NCBI GenBank assembly: GCA_016713325.1
Contig: JADJPJ010000004.1
Span: 544,235-608,234, forward strand
Length of the DNA stretch: 64,000 nt
Reading direction: 5' to 3'
DNA from: Candidatus Flexifilum affinis
GTDB lineage: Bacteria; Chloroflexota; Anaerolineae; Aggregatilineales; Phototrophicaceae
This document shows positions 62,830-64,000 of the stretch, piece after piece (position 1 is the first letter of the stretch; the number at the start of each line of letters is the position of its first letter). The notes below the pieces were generated by a model, which saw only the letters and a list, made by a program, of their open reading frames with translations, had not been told where the DNA came from and made no database searches. The position numbers and the translations under genes were made by a program.

Positions 62830-64000
62830 GTTGTCTGATCCTCACGCCAACACCTCAGTTCAGAGATAAACACAACCTGTCTCGCCAGCTCCGCTAACGA
62901 ACCGGGTCGGCAAATCCGTCTCACCGCGCTGTTCCGCATCTAGCCATCGCTTGCTGCACTTCTGGGTCCGAGCCTGATCCGCCCGACGAGTGAGAGTGGC
63001 AAGGAACAGGCCCAGGCTTGGCGAGATCTTGCCTCGGCCAGCGGCAGAAGCCGTGCTTGGTCGGACTTCAGTCCCCCCTTAAGCCATCGGGCGGTTGTCA
63101 CCTGTGTCAACTTGCCCACTTTCAAAGCCTAGAAGCAGGCTCGTGTATAGTCCCGCGTCGTCGCAGATGGCGACCAGCGCAGAGCCCTTTGTCCCCTCTG
63201 GCGCAATGGCCCGTGCCCGCCTCGAGGCAGCGTCGGTGGGATATCTCGCCAGCTTCAAAACGGATTGGGATGAAATGACCATCCCCGGTCCGTTCGCCAG
63301 GACGCCGCAGGCTTGATCAGAAACGTGAAAATATCATCGCCGTCGGTCCGCGCCCGCTGAACGGGCTGCCCGATCAGAACGGGCACTGGCCTCTGGGCCT
63401 GTGCGCTCCCGGTGAATGACGACTGGACCGCGCGCCCAAGCTGGATAAGCAGTTCTTCCGCGGCGACGTCGGGTTCGTCAATCACATCGGGCAGGCCCAG
63501 GACGCGTGGCGCATAGTTCCGGGGTGGCCGTGACCACTTTTCCGGCATCGTGCAGGATATAGAGACCGGTCGCTGCAATGGTTAGGTTTGATCAGCAGGT
63601 TGGAGAGCCGCCCCACTGGGACGGTTGGATCGAGCTGCAATACCTGCATCCAGGCGCGGAAATTCCTGGCACATCGTCGTTGCGCGAAAACGTCGTTGTT
63701 CACGGATCGATCTCTCCCAGATGCTGACGGTCCACGGCGTCAGCGTCAGTTCAGGTTTCCGATGTTGCGCGCGCCAGTATCGATGTCGCGGAACGAGGCC
63801 GCATTCATGACCTGAATGGACACCGACTGTGCGTCGGGCGTGGGATTGGCAGGCAGATCAGCGCCGATCGCGCTCGAAAGCACACCAATGTCGACATTTA
63901 GGTTGTTGCGGGACATAGGCGGTGGCGACCTCCGCTGCTGCGCCAGAAGTGGCACCAGCACCGGACCGATATGCCGGTAGGAATGCTCGCTTCTCGCGAA
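62830..64000. other. Decayed region with fragmentary minus-strand coding signal
   Basis: No intact gene is visible. Minus-strand frames at 63746-63961 (NNLNVDIGVLSSAIGADLPA), 63482-63703 (VLQLDPTVPVGRLSNLLIKP) and 63255-63578 (VIDEPDVAAEELLIQLGRAV) look like consecutive pieces of one protein joined across frame shifts. I do not recognise the family. It continues beyond the window. Confidence 0.4.

Noticed and set aside
1..64000. CRISPR arrays, tRNA or rRNA genes, insertion sequences with transposases
   Set aside because: I saw no regular spacer arrays, cloverleaf-like segments, rRNA blocks or transposase motifs; short or unusual RNA genes could still be missed by eye.

Overview
The window is about 64 kb of GC-rich, densely coded bacterial DNA. 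The best guess is a heterotrophic Chloroflexota (Anaerolineae-like) bacterium. The reasons are the many LacI/GntR-controlled peptide- and sugar-type ABC transporters, the Tat-exported substrate-binding protein and DMSO-reductase-family enzyme, and a dispersed palindromic GTAGGGGCG...CGCCCCTAC repeat in several gaps. Nothing in the window proves the taxonomy. I saw no rRNA, tRNA, CRISPR array, transposase or phage gene.

Region 1 (1-12.5 kb, plus strand) is a LacI-controlled oligosaccharide locus: regulator, substrate-binding protein, two permeases, two ATPases, two unfamiliar proteins that may act on polysaccharide, and an NAD-dependent GH4 glycosidase. It carries about eleven single-gene frame breaks, almost all in short G or C runs, and a 130-base poly-G/poly-C tract lies just downstream. 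This looks more like poor consensus sequence than gene decay, although decay is possible.

Region 2 (13-25.5 kb) is a molybdoenzyme locus: a HAD phosphatase, a MobA-like guanylyltransferase (minus strand), a seven-TM NarX-like kinase with a NarL-like regulator, an orphan radical SAM protein, a terminator, a 33-codon leader ORF coupled to a DmsA-like catalytic subunit, DmsB- and DmsC-like subunits, a TorD-like chaperone and a polyferredoxin.

Region 3 (26-31.5 kb) has its own promoter and two overlapping-context genes. The first is a 143-aa protein whose C-terminal half looks like a MoaD/ThiS/ubiquitin beta-grasp fold ending in Gly-Gly. The second is a 1654-aa repeat protein with DUF4132/DUF5724-like features. 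I consider this pair the most interesting system here.

Region 4 (31.9-58.2 kb, mostly minus strand) holds three catabolic operons. One is a LacI-controlled dipeptide-type transporter ending in an M29/NicX-like metalloprotein (39.6-31.9 kb). One is a GntR-controlled ribose-type transporter followed by epimerase, three SDR-type proteins, SMP-30 lactonase, amidohydrolase and enolase-superfamily genes (50.8-39.8 kb), probably a route for an uncommon sugar or sugar acid. One is a GntR-controlled dipeptide-type transporter with no ATPase of its own plus an LLM flavin oxidoreductase (58.2-52.5 kb). A plus-strand M19 dipeptidase sits between the last two.

Region 5 (58.4-64 kb) starts with a radical SAM maturase of the anaerobic sulfatase-maturase type carrying a SEC-C tail, then an AT-rich patch with a 29-bp tandem repeat, then about 3.7 kb of decayed DNA with an AraC-family pseudogene and a secreted SnoaL-like pseudogene.
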